Assembly: GCF_030296055.1 (NCBI RefSeq)
Contig: NZ_AP027370.1
Coordinates: 1,724,501 to 1,788,500 of the forward strand
Direction: 5' to 3'
DNA from: Hydrogenimonas cancrithermarum
GTDB lineage: Bacteria > Campylobacterota > Campylobacteria > Campylobacterales > Hydrogenimonadaceae
DNA: 64,000 nucleotides
A model generated the notes under the pieces. It worked only from the letters and a program-made list of their open reading frames with translations. It had not been told where the DNA came from and made no database searches. Of the stretch, positions 26,189-35,117 are shown in pieces (within the stretch, counting starts at the first letter, position 1; each line of letters opens with the position of its first letter). The translations under genes were made by a program, and so were the position numbers.

Positions 26189-26809
26189 ATGGGGGCCAAC
26201 GGCACCTTCCTTGCAAATGGATGGCGTACCATCCTTCCGGTATGGGGGGCGACACTGGTCGTTCTCGTCTTCAGCGATGAAGTGCTGTTCAATCTTCTGT
26301 TGATCGGAATCAGTGCCTATGTCGCGTTTCTTTTCTATCTTCCCGAGCGGAACCCTTTCGACATCTCTTCGAAAGCGCTCATCTCTCCCGTGGACGGCAC
26401 GATCGAAACCGTCGAGACGAAAAAGAGTGAAACGGTCGTTACCATCCGAAAGTCGCTGTGGGATGTCAGTGTGGTTCGAGCCCCGGTTTCGGGCGAAGTG
26501 ACGGAATGCGAAACCGTGCATGGTATGTTTCTCGGTGTCGACGAAGAGAAAGCGAAAGTATTGAATGAGCATGGCGTCATCCGTTACGACTGGGAGGGGC
26601 GGCGTGTCGAAATATCCATGCGGTGCGGCTTTTTTTCATACGCCCTGCCTCTTTACGCCAAGAAGGGAGCGGCCAAGGTCGCGGAGGTGCAGGCACTCCT
26701 GACGGAGGGGTTGGTCGAAGTGAAAGTTCCGGCATCCGTCAAAATCGAGGCTTTGCCGGGCGACAGAGTTCTCGGTGGCTATTCGGTCCTTGGACGCGAT
26801 AATAGATAA
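26189..26809 (+). CDS. Phosphatidylserine decarboxylase-related membrane protein
   Basis: A 206-residue protein with N-terminal hydrophobic segments (about 10-50) and a PS-decarboxylase-like beta domain (ISPVDGTIETVE, SLWDVSVVRAPVSGEV). It sits between ftsH and pssA, the place of Cj1115c in C. jejuni. The self-cleaving LGST/GS motif that makes the pyruvoyl cofactor in true decarboxylases is not visible; the region reads VLGGYSVLG. It may therefore not be an active decarboxylase, and annotation as psd would be risky. The start is the ATG three bases after the ftsH stop. Its stop TAA shares a base with the pssA ATG. Confidence 0.75.
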   Translation: MGANGTFLANGWRTILPVWGATLVVLVFSDEVLFNLLLIGISAYVAFLFYLPERNPFDISSKALISPVDGTIETVETKKSETVVTIRKSLWDVSVVRAPVSGEVTECETVHGMFLGVDEEKAKVLNEHGVIRYDWEGRRVEISMRCGFFSYALPLYAKKGAAKVAEVQALLTEGLVEVKVPASVKIEALPGDRVLGGYSVLGRDNR

Positions 26810-27537
26810 TGGGAAACCGGAATTTCCAGTTCATCTACATTCTGCCGAACCTTTTTACCGCCGCCTCTATCTTTACCGCCGTCATCTCGATGGTCTCCGC
26901 TGCGCACGGCCAGTTCGAAAAAGCGGTATGGCTCATCTTTCTCTCTCTTCTCTTCGACGGTCTGGACGGGCGGGTCGCCCGCCTGACCCACACCACCAGC
27001 AAATTCGGTGTCGAGTTCGATTCGCTTGCCGATATCGTCGCATTTGGCGTGGCCCCCGCGCTGCTGGTCTATTTTTATGCCGGAGAGGATTACGGACGTT
27101 TCGGCGTACTGGTGATGGCGCTTTACATCATCTTCGGAGCCGTGCGTCTCGCCCGCTTCAATGTCATGAGCCTCGATACCGATCCGACGGTTTTCATCGG
27201 CGTTCCCATCCCCACCGCCGCGACTTTCGTTTCCGTATGGGTGCTGATGTTCGAACGCTACGAGACACTTCATGGATTTGGTTGGCTCTTGCTTTCGGGC
27301 ATGCTGCTCGTATCGCTTCTGATGGTGAGCAATATCCGCTATCCCAGTTTCAAAAAACTCAATCTGAAAAAGCCGATGGTCACCAAAACACTGATTTTGA
27401 TGATATCACTGGCGTCGTTGATGTACCTCTATCCTGTAGAAGGGTTCACGATCATCATATCGCTCTACATTCTTTGGGGTGTTGGACGCACAATCCATAC
27501 GATGATGACGAAGAAGAGAATATCCCCGAAAACTTGA
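26809..27537 (+). CDS. pssA: CDP-diacylglycerol-serine O-phosphatidyltransferase
   Basis: A 242-residue polytopic enzyme that makes phosphatidylserine from CDP-diacylglycerol and serine. The CDP-alcohol phosphotransferase signature is complete: DGLDGRVARLT, then G and two Asp in SKFGVEFDSLADIVAFG. About seven to eight membrane helices run through the rest. Its start overlaps the stop of the psd-related gene by one base, and together they form the end of the cheY-prmA-ftsH block. Confidence 0.95.
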   Translation: MGNRNFQFIYILPNLFTAASIFTAVISMVSAAHGQFEKAVWLIFLSLLFDGLDGRVARLTHTTSKFGVEFDSLADIVAFGVAPALLVYFYAGEDYGRFGVLVMALYIIFGAVRLARFNVMSLDTDPTVFIGVPIPTAATFVSVWVLMFERYETLHGFGWLLLSGMLLVSLLMVSNIRYPSFKKLNLKKPMVTKTLILMISLASLMYLYPVEGFTIIISLYILWGVGRTIHTMMTKKRISPKT

Positions 27538-27592
27538 AAAGAAAAATTATCGATTAATAATTTATTTTCAATTCCGACGTTCCGATATATGG

Positions 27593-27598
27593 TATACT
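27593..27598 (+). promoter_or_regulatory. -10 box of the leu transcript
   Basis: TATACT at 27593-27598, preceded by AT-rich sequence after the pssA stop. Transcription would start near 27605, about 20 bp before the leader peptide ATG. No clear -35 box is seen, which is usual in this phylum. Confidence 0.6.
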
Positions 27599-27624
27599 TT
27601 TATCAACAAAAAGAAGGAGATGTT

Positions 27625-27714
27625 ATGCCCGGAACCGATACAGGCCGTATCAAGGCGATCAAACATTTGCCGAAAATCGAGATCAAAAACAGACTCCTAT
27701 TCCTGTTCTTCTAA
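27625..27714 (+). CDS. leuL: Candidate leucine leader peptide
   Basis: A 29-codon ORF with a strong ribosome binding site (AAGGAG, five bases before the ATG), placed between the promoter and leuA. It encodes MPGTDTGRIKAIKHLPKIEI and ends KNRLLFLFF, with Leu codons CTC, CTA and CTG among the last seven, including the uncommon CTA. A tiny, well-initiated ORF ending in Leu/Phe codons just before a leucine biosynthesis gene fits a leader peptide that senses charged tRNA-Leu. A run of eight T (27748-27755) follows, but no convincing GC stem precedes it, so the attenuation mechanism is not settled. Confidence 0.7.
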   Translation: MPGTDTGRIKAIKHLPKIEIKNRLLFLFF

Positions 27715-27780
27715 ACCACTCAACAATTATTCAGACAGAGTTTCCGCTTTTTTTTACAACAACGACGAAGGATTACAGAA

Positions 27781-29334
27781 ATGAAAAACGACAAACGCGT
27801 TTATATATTCGATACGACATTGCGTGACGGAGAACAGAGCCCCGGCGCTTCGATGAATACGGAAGAGAAGATCAAGATCGCGACGCAGCTTCAGCGTCTC
27901 GGCGTCGATGTGATCGAAGCCGGTTTCGCCGCGGCGAGTCCCGGGGATTTCGATGCGATACGACGTATCTGCGAAGTGGTGGACAAAAGCACCGTCTGCT
28001 CGCTCGCCCGTGCCGTGGACCGTGACATCATCCAGGCGGGTGAATCGCTCGCCGATGCGAAACACAAACGGATCCATACATTTATCGCGACCAGTCCCAT
28101 ACATATGGAGCACAAGCTCAAGATGAGTCCGGAAGAGGTGATCCGCCGTGCCGTCGCGGCTGTCAAACTCGCAAAGACCTTTACCGATGACGTCGAGTTC
28201 AGCTGTGAAGACGCCGGGCGAAGCGAGATGCCCTTTTTGAAAGAGATCCTCGATGCCGTCATCGAGGCGGGTGCAACGACGCTCAACATTCCCGATACGG
28301 TCGGTTACCGTCTGCCTCAGGAGATGGGAGCGATCATTGAAGAGCTTCACGGCCATGTGGGTGAACGGGCGATCATATCGGTCCACTGCCACAACGATCT
28401 CGGCCTCGCCGTCGCCAACTCACTCTTTTCAGTGATGAACGGTGCGAGGCAGGTGGAGTGTACGATCAACGGCCTTGGCGAGCGTGCGGGCAACGCGGCG
28501 CTCGAAGAGGTCGTGATGGCGATGAAAACCCGTGCCGATGTCTTCGAGGGAATCGAGACCGGCATCAACACGAAAGAGATCTACCCGACCAGCCGTCTGG
28601 TTGCGGCGATTACCGGCATCGAACCACAGCCGAACAAGGCGATCGTGGGCAAAAACGCTTTTGCGCATGAAAGCGGTATCCATCAAGACGGTGTGCTCAA
28701 ATGCCAGGAGACCTATGAGATTATGCATGCCGAAGATATCGGGCTCGAGACCAACCGTATCGTACTGGGCAAGCACTCCGGCCGCCACGCTTTCAAAGAG
28801 CGTCTCGAAGCACTTGGATTCGACCTTTCTCCCGAAGACTTGAACAAAGCGTTCGAGCGTTTCAAGCTCCTCGCCGACAAGAAAAAGGAGATATTCGATG
28901 ACGACATCCGTATGCTGATCGCCAACGAGATTACGAACATTCCGCAGGCGTACGAACTCGTAGGGCTTCAGATCGCCGACTGCTCCGCCGGTGTGCCGAG
29001 TGCGGCAGTGACGATCCGCCATGACGGAGAAGAGATTACCGATGCAGGCATAGGCGATGGAACGATCGACGCGATCTTCAAGACGATCGACCGTATCAGC
29101 GGCCACTCAGGCCGGCTTTTGGATTATCGGGTAGAGGCCGTAAGCCAGGGAAAAGATGCCCTGGCGAAAGTGGTCGTCAATGTCCAGTTCGATGAAAACA
29201 ACAGCGCCGTTATCGGCCACGGCCTCAGTATCGATACGATGCTCGCAAGTGCCAAAGCCTACATCGGCGCATTGAACAGCTATCTTTCGATGATTCCTTC
29301 CAACTGCCAGATCGACAGCTGCGAAGGTGTTTAG
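27781..29334 (+). CDS. leuA: 2-isopropylmalate synthase
   Basis: A 517-residue enzyme that condenses acetyl-CoA and 2-oxoisovalerate, the committed step of leucine synthesis. The catalytic barrel opens with [17 protein letters not shown]. The metal-binding HxH is in [13 protein letters not shown], and the conserved loop [17 protein letters not shown] and [14 protein letters not shown] are present. The C-terminal LeuA dimer domain (about 395-510) normally binds leucine as feedback inhibitor. The ribosome binding site is GAAGGA. Its stop codon TAG is the first part of an octanucleotide repeat array. Confidence 0.97.
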   Translation: MKNDKRVYIFDTTLRDGEQSPGASMNTEEKIKIATQLQRLGVDVIEAGFAAASPGDFDAIRRICEVVDKSTVCSLARAVDRDIIQAGESLADAKHKRIHTFIATSPIHMEHKLKMSPEEVIRRAVAAVKLAKTFTDDVEFSCEDAGRSEMPFLKEILDAVIEAGATTLNIPDTVGYRLPQEMGAIIEELHGHVGERAIISVHCHNDLGLAVANSLFSVMNGARQVECTINGLGERAGNAALEEVVMAMKTRADVFEGIETGINTKEIYPTSRLVAAITGIEPQPNKAIVGKNAFAHESGIHQDGVLKCQETYEIMHAEDIGLETNRIVLGKHSGRHAFKERLEALGFDLSPEDLNKAFERFKLLADKKKEIFDDDIRMLIANEITNIPQAYELVGLQIADCSAGVPSAAVTIRHDGEEITDAGIGDGTIDAIFKTIDRISGHSGRLLDYRVEAVSQGKDALAKVVVNVQFDENNSAVIGHGLSIDTMLASAKAYIGALNSYLSMIPSNCQIDSCEGV

Positions 29335-29479
29335 AAGGTTAGAAGGTTAGAAGGTTAGAAGGTTAGAAGGTTAGAAGGTTAGAAGGTTAGAAGGTTAGAA
29401 GGTTAGAAGGTTAGAACCGAGTTTTCAATACTAAATAGCTTCTCTCCCTTCTCGCCCTCTCACCAGCCGCGATAGCGGC
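29331..29479 (+). repeat. Octamer array element after leuA
   Basis: Ten exact copies of TTAGAAGG (29331-29410) and a partial one. A 31-bp tail (29411-29441) follows, which recurs with one mismatch after kdsA at 45000-45030. After a further pyrimidine-rich stretch comes a hairpin GCCGC / GATA / GCGGC (29466-29479). The leuA stop TAG (29332-29334) lies in the first unit. The rest of the spacer to the TPR gene at 29500 holds nothing else. Confidence 0.95.
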
Positions 29480-29499
29480 GATCCCACCCTTTCACCTTC

Positions 29500-31821
29500 C
29501 TATCTCCCGGAAACTATATCAAAATCGAAATATTCCGATTGGAATGTCCCGTTCGGGATCTTCCCGAACTGAATGATCGCCGCTTCGTAGTTTTTCTGTT
29601 CCAGATAGAGCAGCCCGAGGGCGTAGCGGCTTTCGAGGTTGTTGGGATCGGTCAGTTTGGCCAGTTCGAGCAGTGCCGAGGCGCTGGCCGTATGGCCTGC
29701 ACCGACCGATGCGACGGCAGCCAGAAAGAGGGTCCTGCTGTCTTCGTGGTTGTACTTGTCTACAAGCTGGTTGAAAAGGACATAGGCCTCTTCGTAAGAT
29801 TTGAGATAGATGTCGCAGAGTGCGAGTGATTCGACAATGCCGGCAGGGTCTTTCATCTCCTCCAGAAGTTTTCGCTCCAGCCTCTTTTTGAAAGGGTAGA
29901 GTGTCCCGGTGATAAAACGCAGCGCGATGTAGTTCTCCCGTGTAAAAGCACTGCCGTAATAGACGGCATCGAGATCGAGCGGATGCTCTTTCAGGTAGCG
30001 CTGTGCATTGACGCTGAAGCGCTTGACGTCGAGTTCCCTGTCCCGGATATGCAGATAGAGAAGATTGGCCAAAACGTCTCTACGCATCCGGTCACGCAGT
30101 TTTCCGGCACCTTTTTGGGCCTCTTCCCACCTTCCCTGGTTGGCATTGACGAGAATGTCCAGAAGAAGGTAGATAGGACGGTTGTCGTGTTTTACCCCTT
30201 CCCACTTCGATGCGGCGGAGAGGTTCCCGCGATAGAAATAGAAGAGGGCCCGATAGAAACGCTGAAGCGTATCGGGCTGGGTGAACTGCGCCAGATCGTC
30301 ACTGACGAACTGCTCGACCTGGGGAATCGGTCTGCCGGTGAGCTTTTCGCACATCAGAGCGAAGATGGCGGAAAGATAGTTGCCGGAGTCGAGATGGTAG
30401 CTTCGCAGGAAATGTTCATGGGCTTTGGAGAAGTTTCCGATCTGTGCGTAGGTGAGTCCAAGGTTGTAGTGTAGGATCGAATGGTTCGGGTATCGTTCGA
30501 GTGCCTTTTGCAAAATCGCGTTGGCCTCTCTGAGATGGTGGTCGATCGCCGCCTTGATCGCCTTGGAGATAAGCAGATTGACATGGGAGATGCTGGAGCT
30601 GCGCGAGAGGTATTTCGTCGCCTCTTTCTCTTCGTCGACGTAGATCGAAGCGTTCCCTTTCTTGATGTAGTTGATGGTCTGTGCGGCATTGAAGACCTTG
30701 AAGGGTGCAAACTCGAAAAGGAGCCTGAAAGCGTTTGGAGGGACCAGGATCGCATTGGCCGAGTAACGTCTCTGGGCGGCATGGATGTCGTAGACGGCGG
30801 GTGAGAGTTTCGTTTTGACCGGATAGATATCGAGGCCCTTGCCTTTGAAATCGTTTTTCAGTTCGCTCAGAAGATCGGCCGTATGCCGGGGCATTTGGTT
30901 TTTCAACTCCACGAGTGCCAGGGCTTTGCGGCTCTTCAGCGGCAGATCCGACTCCTCCACGGCACGCTTGAGATACTGGACGGCGAGAGGATAATCTCCG
31001 ATATGGGCATACATCTGCCCGAGTATCAGATAGTCCTGCGGCGTGGCACCGCGTTCCATCAGGTCGATCGCCTTGAGCGGCCTGTCGAAGACGGCGTAGC
31101 CGATGGCTCCGAGATGCCCGAGCTCTTTGTTATAGCTTTTGGCGGTGGGATGGGCGACGGCACTCAAAATCTCGAAATAGTTTCCTTTGTAGTAGTTCAC
31201 CAGGGCGTAAAGATAGCTGTAGAGTGAAGAGTTGTAACTGTCCGGGAGGTAGGCTTCCGCCATCTGAAGGTAGTATTCGAACCGTTTTTTGTCTTTGAGA
31301 TGGAGTGCGCAGGCTGCGGCGTTGATGGCGCTGATACATCGGTTTTCACCGTTTTGGATCGCTTTTTTGAACGAGCCGATCGCCTCTTCGTAGCGCTCCT
31401 GCCGCATCTGTGCGACACCGAGGTTGTAGTTGGAGATCGAAGCGCTGAAGGTAGCGATCTGTTCGAAGAGATTGAGTGCCTCTTTCTTGTTGCCGCGCGC
31501 ATAGAGGATATTGGCTTTTTGAATCATCTGCTCAAGCTGCGACGGTGTGGCGAGGGGTTTGATCTTCTCTGCGGATTTGATCTTTTGGGCGAGGTGGTCG
31601 GCGTCGACCGTTTCTTTGGATGGCGTCTTTTTTGTGGCGAGAATGACGATGAGGGCGATCAGAAGCAGAAGGAGCGCACCGCCGATGCCGGCAAGTAGGA
31701 GAACCACCTTTTTGCGCTGTTTCTTCTGTGCGCTTTCTTCCGCGCCGCCTTGCGCCGTTTCGTTCTCGTCGGAAGGCTTGCCGCTCTCCTCTTCGAGAAT
31801 GATCACCTCTTCTTCAGCCAT
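29500..31821 (-). CDS. TPR-repeat membrane protein
   Basis: A 773-residue protein. The acidic cytoplasmic N-terminus (MAEEEVIILEEESG) is followed by a basic stop (KKQRKK) and a single membrane helix (about 38-62), then a long extracytoplasmic region of tetratricopeptide repeats. Examples are ANILYARGNKKEALNLFEQIA, NYNLGVAQMRQERYEEAIGSF, LHYNLGLTYAQIGNFSKAHE and YALGLLYLEQKNYEAAIIQF. It lies directly after serS, as Cj0390 does in C. jejuni. It is a scaffold-type protein whose role is unknown; a function in envelope or motility assembly is only a guess. Confidence 0.88.
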   Translation of the reverse strand: MAEEEVIILEEESGKPSDENETAQGGAEESAQKKQRKKVVLLLAGIGGALLLLLIALIVILATKKTPSKETVDADHLAQKIKSAEKIKPLATPSQLEQMIQKANILYARGNKKEALNLFEQIATFSASISNYNLGVAQMRQERYEEAIGSFKKAIQNGENRCISAINAAACALHLKDKKRFEYYLQMAEAYLPDSYNSSLYSYLYALVNYYKGNYFEILSAVAHPTAKSYNKELGHLGAIGYAVFDRPLKAIDLMERGATPQDYLILGQMYAHIGDYPLAVQYLKRAVEESDLPLKSRKALALVELKNQMPRHTADLLSELKNDFKGKGLDIYPVKTKLSPAVYDIHAAQRRYSANAILVPPNAFRLLFEFAPFKVFNAAQTINYIKKGNASIYVDEEKEATKYLSRSSSISHVNLLISKAIKAAIDHHLREANAILQKALERYPNHSILHYNLGLTYAQIGNFSKAHEHFLRSYHLDSGNYLSAIFALMCEKLTGRPIPQVEQFVSDDLAQFTQPDTLQRFYRALFYFYRGNLSAASKWEGVKHDNRPIYLLLDILVNANQGRWEEAQKGAGKLRDRMRRDVLANLLYLHIRDRELDVKRFSVNAQRYLKEHPLDLDAVYYGSAFTRENYIALRFITGTLYPFKKRLERKLLEEMKDPAGIVESLALCDIYLKSYEEAYVLFNQLVDKYNHEDSRTLFLAAVASVGAGHTASASALLELAKLTDPNNLESRYALGLLYLEQKNYEAAIIQFGKIPNGTFQSEYFDFDIVSGR

Positions 31822-31830
31822 CCCTCCGCC

Positions 31831-33075
31831 TTACAGGTAGCGTCTCAAAACGTCCGGGACGATGATCGAGCCGTCGGCCTGCTGGTAGTTTTCCATAATC
31901 GCGATCAGTGTTCTTCCGACGGCGAGGCTGGAGCCGTTGAGCGTGTGGACCAGACGATTTTTCTTCTCCTCTTTGTAGCGGATTTTCGCGCGGCGCGCCT
32001 GAAAATCGCGGGTGTTGGAGATGGAGCTGATCTCGCGGTATTTTCCCTGTCCGGGGAGCCACACTTCCAGATCGATCGTCTTGGCTGCACTGAAGCCCAT
32101 GTCGCCGGCACATAGCAGCATCTGGCGATGCGGCAGCCCGAGCGAGGCCAACAGATCGGAGGCGCAGGCAACCATCTCGTCGAAGATTTCGTCGCTCTGG
32201 TCGGGTGCCGCGATGCAGACCAGTTCCACCTTGTCGAACTGGTGCTGGCGGATCATTCCGCGTGTATCGCGTCCGGCCGAGCCCGCCTCTTTTCTGAAAC
32301 ATGGGGTGTAGGCGGTCAGGCGCTGCGGCAGATCTTCACGCCTCAAAATCTCGTCGCGGAAGAGGTTGGTGACCGGTACTTCCGCCGTCGGGATCATGTA
32401 GAGATCCTCTCCTTCGATCTTGAAGAGGTCGTCGGCGAATTTCGGAAGCTGCCCCGTACCGAAAAGCGAGTCTGCGTTGGCCATGAAAGGGACGTAGACC
32501 TCTTCGAATCCGCGGTCGCGGTTGAAATCGAGCATGTAGTTGATGAGTGCGCGCTCGAGTCTGGCACCTTCGTATCGAAGGGCACTGAAACGGCTCTTGG
32601 CGATCTTGACGCCGCGCTCGAAATCGATCCATCCATTCTCTTCGGCCAGCTCCCAGTGCTCTTTGGGCTCGAAGTCGAACGTTTTGGGTTCCAGTACCCG
32701 TTTGATCTCGACATTGTCGTTTTCGTCTTCGCCGTCGGGGACATCGGGATCGGGAATGTTGGGGATCGTCGCCGCCAGATCGAAGAGCTTCTCTTCGAGA
32801 GCCTGAAGCTCTTCGTTCAGCGCCGCGATGCGTTCTTTGTTTTCGCTCACCTCTTTTTGCAGTTCGGAGAGATCTTTCCCTTCACGTTTGTATTGCCCGA
32901 AGAGTCTGCTCTTTCGGTTCTGTTCCGCCTGTGCCGCTTCCAGCCTCTTTTGGACACCCTTTTTCTCTTCGAAGAGGACTTTCAGCTTTTCCAGCAGTTT
33001 CTCGTCGACACCGCGCCGTTTCAGAGCGGCGGAAACGGTATCGAATTCTCTTTCAAGTTGCCGAAGATCGACCAT
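31831..33075 (-). CDS. serS: Seryl-tRNA synthetase
   Basis: A 414-residue class II synthetase that charges tRNA-Ser. The N-terminal long coiled-coil arm (about 30-100) binds the tRNA variable arm. The catalytic domain includes [10 protein letters not shown], motif 2 [25 protein letters not shown] and motif 3 near the end ([19 protein letters not shown]). Nine bases separate it from the downstream TPR gene, so the two are co-transcribed. The spacer of 62 bp before it holds the promoter and no leader structure. Confidence 0.97.
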   Translation of the reverse strand: MVDLRQLEREFDTVSAALKRRGVDEKLLEKLKVLFEEKKGVQKRLEAAQAEQNRKSRLFGQYKREGKDLSELQKEVSENKERIAALNEELQALEEKLFDLAATIPNIPDPDVPDGEDENDNVEIKRVLEPKTFDFEPKEHWELAEENGWIDFERGVKIAKSRFSALRYEGARLERALINYMLDFNRDRGFEEVYVPFMANADSLFGTGQLPKFADDLFKIEGEDLYMIPTAEVPVTNLFRDEILRREDLPQRLTAYTPCFRKEAGSAGRDTRGMIRQHQFDKVELVCIAAPDQSDEIFDEMVACASDLLASLGLPHRQMLLCAGDMGFSAAKTIDLEVWLPGQGKYREISSISNTRDFQARRAKIRYKEEKKNRLVHTLNGSSLAVGRTLIAIMENYQQADGSIIVPDVLRRYL

Positions 33076-33137
33076 TTGTTTCCTTCGTTCGTAATTTCGT
33101 TGTGATAAATACTATTTTACTCAAAACTACTTTACGA

Positions 33138-33959
33138 TCAGATATCGTCGCTCATGTTGTAGGTCGAGACCGAGACGATCGCGGTGAAATAGACGAGCCA
33201 CAGGATGAGAAGGACTGCCACCGGAAGCAATACGAATGTCATCAGGCAAAATCCCATCAACAGGCCGACTCCCAGGCTTACAAGCATCCAGAGCGAGACC
33301 GTTTTGAAATAGCTTCCCGTAAAGGCCGCTTTCCAGAAAGCCGTCGAAAAAAACATGAATACGGCATTGAATGCATCCGTGAAGGAGCGCTGAAGCAGTG
33401 CATAACCGTAGACCAGCGGCCAGAGATAGCTGAAAAAGAGAGAGGTGATCAGAAAGAAAAGGAGTGTCGGTGTACTCAACCCCAACACCTGCATATACAT
33501 TTCGTAGGTCTGTTCGGGTGTCGGGTTCTGAATGGTCTGTTGCTGTTCGATGAGTGCGAAGGCTTCGAATCCTCCGCTCAGCCAGAAGATGAGGGTGGAA
33601 AGGATCATCATGATGACGGAGAAGAGTACGAAACCGGTATAGTAGCCGGCCGCCGGCGAAAAGAATGCAAAGAGTGTCTCTTTGAGATCGCCCTGTGCGA
33701 CGGCGGTTTTGAAGTTTTCGACGGCGGCGGAACCTCTGAGTCTGTCGACGATCCAGTAGGCGATCGCATAGAGCAAGATACCCTGGAAGATCGAGGCGAA
33801 CCATCCGATCAACGGAACGAATTCGAGAAGTGCAAGAAGCAGCAACAACGCGGCCACGATGGAGGTGTTTTTCCAGCTTGCGCTCATGGCCGCCCATGTG
33901 TAGGCGATGGCGGTACCGACTGGCCGGGTGCGAAGCGAATCGTCCAGTAGAATTTTCAT
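33138..33959 (-). CDS. Polytopic inner-membrane protein of unknown function
   Basis: A 273-residue protein with about six membrane helices (about 34-58, 60-80, 115-140, 172-195, 225-245, 248-268). It starts MKILLDDSLRTRPVGTAIAYTW behind AAAGGAAA. The family is not recognised with certainty; the layout resembles YciC/DUF-type membrane proteins. It stands between serS and a small conserved protein on the same strand with spacers that could hold separate promoters. The frame is open further upstream, but no good start lies there. Confidence 0.75.
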   Translation of the reverse strand: MKILLDDSLRTRPVGTAIAYTWAAMSASWKNTSIVAALLLLLALLEFVPLIGWFASIFQGILLYAIAYWIVDRLRGSAAVENFKTAVAQGDLKETLFAFFSPAAGYYTGFVLFSVIMMILSTLIFWLSGGFEAFALIEQQQTIQNPTPEQTYEMYMQVLGLSTPTLLFFLITSLFFSYLWPLVYGYALLQRSFTDAFNAVFMFFSTAFWKAAFTGSYFKTVSLWMLVSLGVGLLMGFCLMTFVLLPVAVLLILWLVYFTAIVSVSTYNMSDDI

Positions 33960-34049
33960 ATGTTTCCTTTGGGCAGAACCGTGGGAGACGGCTCCGCTGT
34001 TTTGAAAACATTTTACATAAATTTTTGTTAACACGCACTAAGAGATTGC

Positions 34050-34271
34050 TCAGATCTCCTGCGGGCATGAGAGTTCGACGCGGATGGTCACTGTTTCGCC
34101 TTCTTCGGTAACGTAGAAGCGGTGTTTTTTGCAGTAGTTGGCATTCATGTGATTGACCAGTTTGAGTGCGGCAAGCTCCGCTTCCGATCTGTCGTCGAAC
34201 GATTGTGGAAGGACGAGATTTTCATCTTTTTTGACGCATCCGCACCGTTTTTCTATATCGATGGTGTACAT
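34050..34271 (-). CDS. Small conserved Cys-containing protein
   Basis: A 73-residue soluble protein behind an excellent ribosome binding site (AAGGAG). It contains CGC at residues 10-12, one Cys in NYCKKHRFYV and one in ELSCPQEI, four Cys in all, which might bind a metal. No known family can be named. It is monocistronic or paired with the upstream crcB gene, 38 bp away. Confidence 0.7.
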   Translation of the reverse strand: MYTIDIEKRCGCVKKDENLVLPQSFDDRSEAELAALKLVNHMNANYCKKHRFYVTEEGETVTIRVELSCPQEI

Positions 34272-34309
34272 TTCGACTCCTTCTTGGGTAAATATCGTTC
34301 TTTATGGAA

Positions 34310-34690
34310 TTATCCGTAAAGACGCTTAAAGAGCATCATTCCCACGATCGTGGCCGTGATACATAAAAGCGCGTTAAGGGTAACGTTGGCGAACGCCCGT
34401 CCCCACAGGCCGCCCTGCAGCATCGTGACGGTTTCGAGCGAAAAGGTGGAGAAAGTCGTCAAAGCGCCGAGCATCCCGGTGATGACGAAGGCTTTCTGAT
34501 GAGGTGAAACGACGTTTTCGAAATAGAGCGCCATGAAGCCGATGATGAAACTGCCCAGAAGATTGACGCCAAGCGTTCCGACGGGGAAAAGTACCGGAGA
34601 GAGTTTCTGCAGCCACGTGCTGATGAGAAAACGAAGAATGGCGCCGAAAAAACCGCCGGTTCCCACGGCTGCCAGAAGAGCGAACTGCAT
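34310..34690 (-). CDS. crcB: Fluoride channel CrcB / Fluc
   Basis: A 126-residue inner-membrane protein with four helices, the normal size of a Fluc monomer. Signatures are GGFFGAILRF, FPVGTLGVNLLGSFIIG and GALTTFSTFSLE. These double-barrelled channels export fluoride. The ATG shares its A with the TGA of the DUF190 gene upstream. No fluoride riboswitch motif was found before the pair. Confidence 0.95.
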   Translation of the reverse strand: MQFALLAAVGTGGFFGAILRFLISTWLQKLSPVLFPVGTLGVNLLGSFIIGFMALYFENVVSPHQKAFVITGMLGALTTFSTFSLETVTMLQGGLWGRAFANVTLNALLCITATIVGMMLFKRLYG

Positions 34691-35040
34691 CACGGGTTTC
34701 CATGTTTGGGATGTTTGTAGGCAATCACTTCCACATCTCCCATCGTCACGAACGCCTCTTCGATCCAGTCGTTCGCCAGCCGCAAAAATTTGGTGATTTT
34801 CTCTTCCGTATCGACGATTTCGACGATAAGAGGAAGTTTTTGGCTGAGTGACCAGACATTGAAGGCCATGATTTCGGAGTGGGCACCGAAACCGGCCACA
34901 CCCTTGATGACCGTGGCACCGGAAATCTCCATCTCCTTCGCCTTTTTGAGAAGATACTCCCAGAGGGGCTGGCCATCGTATTTCTCTTCACTGCTGATAA
35001 AGATGCGAACCAGTTTACGCTTGCCAAGAAATCGTTTCAT
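34690..35040 (-). CDS. DUF190 protein linked to CrcB
   Basis: A 116-residue protein of the DUF190 family, with the recognisable GATVIKGVAGFGAHSEI segment and the LPLIVEIVDTEEKI strand. DUF190 genes are commonly next to crcB and may form PII-like regulatory trimers, but their role in fluoride resistance is not established. It overlaps crcB by one base, so the two proteins are made together. The region before its ATG is taken up by a heptamer array and hairpin that follow trpS. Confidence 0.88.
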   Translation of the reverse strand: MKRFLGKRKLVRIFISSEEKYDGQPLWEYLLKKAKEMEISGATVIKGVAGFGAHSEIMAFNVWSLSQKLPLIVEIVDTEEKITKFLRLANDWIEEAFVTMGDVEVIAYKHPKHGNP

Positions 35041-35062
35041 TCATTCTCCCTCATTCCCATTT

Positions 35063-35117
35063 AAGCTGATTTCCGTCAGCTTTCACTACTCACTACTCAC
35101 TACTCACTACTCACTCA
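35063..35117 (-). repeat. Heptamer array plus hairpin after trpS
   Basis: Four exact CTACTCA units (plus strand 35086-35113) with partial units at both ends. On the minus strand they read as TGAGTAG-type units and begin at the TGA stop of trpS (35115-35117). Directly after the array in the trpS direction is a perfect hairpin AAGCTGA / TTTCCG / TCAGCTT (35063-35082). It may double as the trpS terminator, but lacks a T tract. Confidence 0.93.

Noticed and set aside
24165-26255. A 696-codon open frame on the minus strand
   Set aside because: It mirrors ftsH, which has complete motifs; the antisense product resembles nothing.
27715-27756. Intrinsic attenuator terminator between the leader peptide and leuA
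   Set aside because: The T8 run is present but no stable stem directly before it could be drawn, so only the leader peptide is reported.
29331-29410. CRISPR array
   Set aside because: The units are 8 bp and directly contiguous with no spacers, and no cas gene is nearby. The same holds for the other arrays.
33127-34068. An alternative 313-codon frame overlapping the polytopic membrane protein
   Set aside because: It is on the same strand in another frame, rich in Arg and His, with no membrane pattern; the accepted frame has six clear helices and a good start.
35041-35085. Fluoride riboswitch before the DUF190-crcB pair
   Set aside because: The conserved fluoride-motif core is not present; the spacer holds a hairpin that belongs to the heptamer element after trpS.
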